A DNA stretch of 39,343 bases from Candidatus Magasanikiibacteriota bacterium (GTDB lineage: Bacteria; Patescibacteriota; Patescibacteriia; Magasanikbacterales; UBA922): NCBI GenBank assembly GCA_023246555.1, contig JAHFIC010000004.1, positions 1 to 39,343 of the forward strand, written 5' to 3'. Positions within the stretch are counted from its first letter, which is position 1, and each line of letters starts with the position of its first letter. The notes below the pieces were generated by a model. The model saw nothing but the letters and a program-made list of their open reading frames with translations, was not told where the DNA came from and ran no database searches. A program made the position numbers and the translations under genes. Shown piece by piece: positions 37,601 through 39,343 of this stretch.

Positions 37601-39343
37601 GTTCCAAATCATCGCCCATGACCTCGCGCTGATGGCGCAGTTCCTGATCCAAAAACTGAGTCTGGATCGACTGACAGGTCTTGTCACAGCCAAATGGATC
37701 AAGACTCAATCTGGCCTCAAACAGGCGCTTTTGTTCGGCATAGCGCTCATTGAGACGGGCATACGAGTCCTGGATTTTTTCTTCCCACAACTGTTTTCTG
37801 GTATCAAAATTATCCCACTTTGTCTCATTCAATTTTCGGAAAAACTCATCATTTTCCTGCCGTTCAACCCGATCTGTTTGATGCCGCAGTTCTCGCTCTT
37901 CATAATCAATTTGGGAACGGGCAATCTGGCGTGATCGCTCTTCCTCCAGCCGCTGTTGTTCGATTTTTCTCCATTTGAACTGCAAAGCGTTTTGAAACTC
38001 CGGATCATAGGCCTTGATACTGTCGATCGCAACCTGTGGAGCTGAAACGAAGCGCTCGTACACCCGATCAAACTCTTCCGGCCGCTCGGCATCGCGAACA
38101 TAGGTCGCGAGCTTATCAATCTTTTGCTTGACAATGGCGGATTTCACCTCCGGGCTGATTTCGATCGCTTCAATCGAAGCAATGTCCTGCGGATCGAGCG
38201 AGGCATAGCGCTCGGCAAATCGCTCGCCCTCGCGGCGATACCGCGCCTCGACTTCGCCTGTCATTTGATTTTCTAGAGACTCCAGGAAGCCGCTTTTTTC
38301 CGGGTCGCCCTGCACCTCTTGTTCGAGTTCACGCAAAAGTGCAAATGTTTTAGGAGTCGGATTTTCGATCATTTTTCGCGACAATGCGGTAAACAGTTCT
38401 GCTTGATTTTGCGAGGTCGCGTCAGTAAAACGCGCCTTAAACGCGGTCACGGCCTTTTCATGGGCATCCGCCAAATCTTTTGCCACGACACTTCCCTGCG
38501 TCAAGCGATTGCGAAAATCTTCGAGGGCAATAACTTGTCCGGCATCGGACAAATCACGATGTTCAATAAGAGACGCTTTCACGACCGGATCCTGTATCTG
38601 TTCGAACTTGCGTTCAAATTTTTTCGAAACCAACTCTTTCGCCTCCTCGAGCTTCTCGAGCACGTCTGATGGCACATTGGACGTATTCTTGATATCTTCA
38701 AGAAGCGTAAACAACCGTATGTCATCGCCTGGAGAAAACTCCACATACCGCTTCAATTGCTCCGCCCTCACTATTGGCGGCAAATTTTTCACCCGCATCT
38801 CGAACTGCTCGACAGTATTTTTCTTCGCTAGTGCCACCGCCTCTTTGATATTGTCCGGCGCGACGTCGCTCATTGACGTGAGAATAACCAAGTGGCGCAG
38901 ATCTCGAAGGTCAGATCCGGTTTGCTTTTTAAGCGCCTGTGTGAGCCGCTCACTCGCCGCCTCGGGAGTAGGGTCCACCATACCGAGCACGTTCACGAAA
39001 TTTTCGGTCATTTTGCTTTTGTTTTCATTGATCACAGTGACAAGCTGTTCGGTTTCTTTCGATACGGTCTCACCTTCGCCTTCAGCCACGAAAGCGGCTG
39101 CTGTGATCACTGTCTCCTGAAGCGTATCAAGAATTTTTTGTTCTTTAATATGCTTATCAGCAAAGTTATCCATGAGGGCCGCGACAGCTTCTGGATCTTC
39201 TTCCCGCTCTTTGCTCAAGTCAGCCGCCGCACTGCTTACATCAGAAAGTCGCCCCTCAGAGCGCTCAATCGCAGCCGCAATCACATCGGCGTCCACGGCG
39301 CTAACACCCTTCTCGTCCACAAGCTGTTTCACTTCCCACAGCT
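34680..39343 (-). CDS. Giant secreted/surface Cys-rich repeat protein, partial (5' end outside window)
   Basis: N-terminal alpha-helical/coiled-coil region (about 600 aa), then several Cys repeat families including 14 copies of C-x(2-3)-[DN]-x-x-C-x(3)-E[TS]-x(3)-C-x(2)-[DE]-C. The frame stays open past the GTG at 39332 to the window edge (LWEVKQLVDEKG). Confidence 0.9.
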   Translation of the reverse strand, partial: LWEVKQLVDEKGVSAVDADVIAAAIERSEGRLSDVSSAAADLSKEREEDPEAVAALMDNFADKHIKEQKILDTLQETVITAAAFVAEGEGETVSKETEQLVTVINENKSKMTENFVNVLGMVDPTPEAASERLTQALKKQTGSDLRDLRHLVILTSMSDVAPDNIKEAVALAKKNTVEQFEMRVKNLPPIVRAEQLKRYVEFSPGDDIRLFTLLEDIKNTSNVPSDVLEKLEEAKELVSKKFERKFEQIQDPVVKASLIEHRDLSDAGQVIALEDFRNRLTQGSVVAKDLADAHEKAVTAFKARFTDATSQNQAELFTALSRKMIENPTPKTFALLRELEQEVQGDPEKSGFLESLENQMTGEVEARYRREGERFAERYASLDPQDIASIEAIEISPEVKSAIVKQKIDKLATYVRDAERPEEFDRVYERFVSAPQVAIDSIKAYDPEFQNALQFKWRKIEQQRLEEERSRQIARSQIDYEERELRHQTDRVERQENDEFFRKLNETKWDNFDTRKQLWEEKIQDSYARLNERYAEQKRLFEARLSLDPFGCDKTCQSIQTQFLDQELRHQREVMGDDLERERKNIELEKARYELDNPLAARCNTSESCETYCRKNQKVPECQWITVALQPVACAPGFFWDAGQARCVSTTETSVQQSCAVGTYWDGKNCLTDPFFKPPERFIACGTGFYWDGGQGICRKTNETENCKPTIGSNGTISYPQDCTTNVAQVCSSGFFWDSGKRDCVPTNIASCEEGFYYDYLLRRCEKDNRRGCGHGQFWDEGSRSCASFDTRICPITSYLSCPNGEYRETKQKVDGCWVPGGCIPIEKNRCPAKPVDCQVGLFRSESVDQNGCTIYSECQSPICPAVMPRICAPGEAPLPPDKRKNPCADWSCVLPPEPKPIACPTRPSPCPSAMHRDITIDQQGCSIYGSCVPDEQPITPICGNNICDSSETAESCPSDCDTVALVCNSNGVCESNETYDSCRSDCGGTTACDNDGSCEYGESSGSCPSDCGSTTVCNGDGVCGGSETSTICPSECPATPWCGDGACNGRETTESCLQDCAPGEDPLCNGSPYYCRTKTGCIGRGSYWCGNSCSASACKDGGAFCGNAVCDPGETSTKCPYDCTGTITSFCTATPSACTTQVDCTSHGFYWCNGACQSAACSGTTCNKNGTCDSNETIASCPSDCSSDTTTYCGGSGWHYDLEARSCVRDGVVCSAPKACDACRTSSATKWCQWTGDGCPVSCQTTVGGYCGNNICDSGETVTSCVTDCAPKCDNDGICDSGETGTGCPNDCSSSSCSAMPVKCTSRSTCEAHNFTWCDSTSACYSNSSSAPCASSGGGGTSSSCGPDWTWNSTTNSCVKNSVTCSNPNACSACPAPGSTTQWCTYDNNGCPSGCASSGSTTANCNNNRVCDSNESTTSCPSDCAGSGNTACNGNGTCDYGESTGSCPSDCGSSGCNYNNVCDSNESYSACPSDCGGGSSSCNNNGACESNESYSSCPSDCGGSGSWTACNGNGTCDYGESTGSCPSDCHSSSSAPTGNRLKQLFKFFALIL

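Overview
Chromosomal window that looks like Candidate Phyla Radiation / Patescibacteria (Parcubacteria-like). This is inferred from gene families and organisation only; no search was run. Housekeeping content: rpoD-dnaG, pyrG, a GCS2-like ligase, a CaCA antiporter, dus, a secA-NUDIX-secD-secF block, hpf/raiA, murB, and mraY with an Mpl-like ligase. No rRNA, tRNA, CRISPR array or transposase was recognised. The strongest candidate for an under-described system is a three-gene + strand operon (9599-13611). It has a sigma70-type promoter, a cobalamin-riboswitch-like leader ending in an intrinsic terminator, a membrane-anchored DUF4430 protein, a large surface protein combining two DUF4430-like domains with an alpha/alpha-toroid region (the parts found in eukaryotic intrinsic factor/transcobalamin), and a DUF6580 / ECF-S-like membrane protein. 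I read this as a vitamin B12 capture and uptake system. The second unusual signal is a set of about 13 degenerate 7-, 8- or 9-bp periodic tracts, both between genes and in-frame inside conserved genes (murB twice, dus, secA, a PLP enzyme, a methyltransferase, an ATP-grasp gene and an Ate-like transferase). Also notable: a SecD carrying inserted parvulin-type domains, a 43-bp palindromic repeat duplicated inside an ATP-grasp ORF, an Ate/Bpt-like transferase in a peptidoglycan operon, a >1550-aa Cys-rich repeat protein, and several sub-60-aa membrane ORFs missing from the supplied ORF track.
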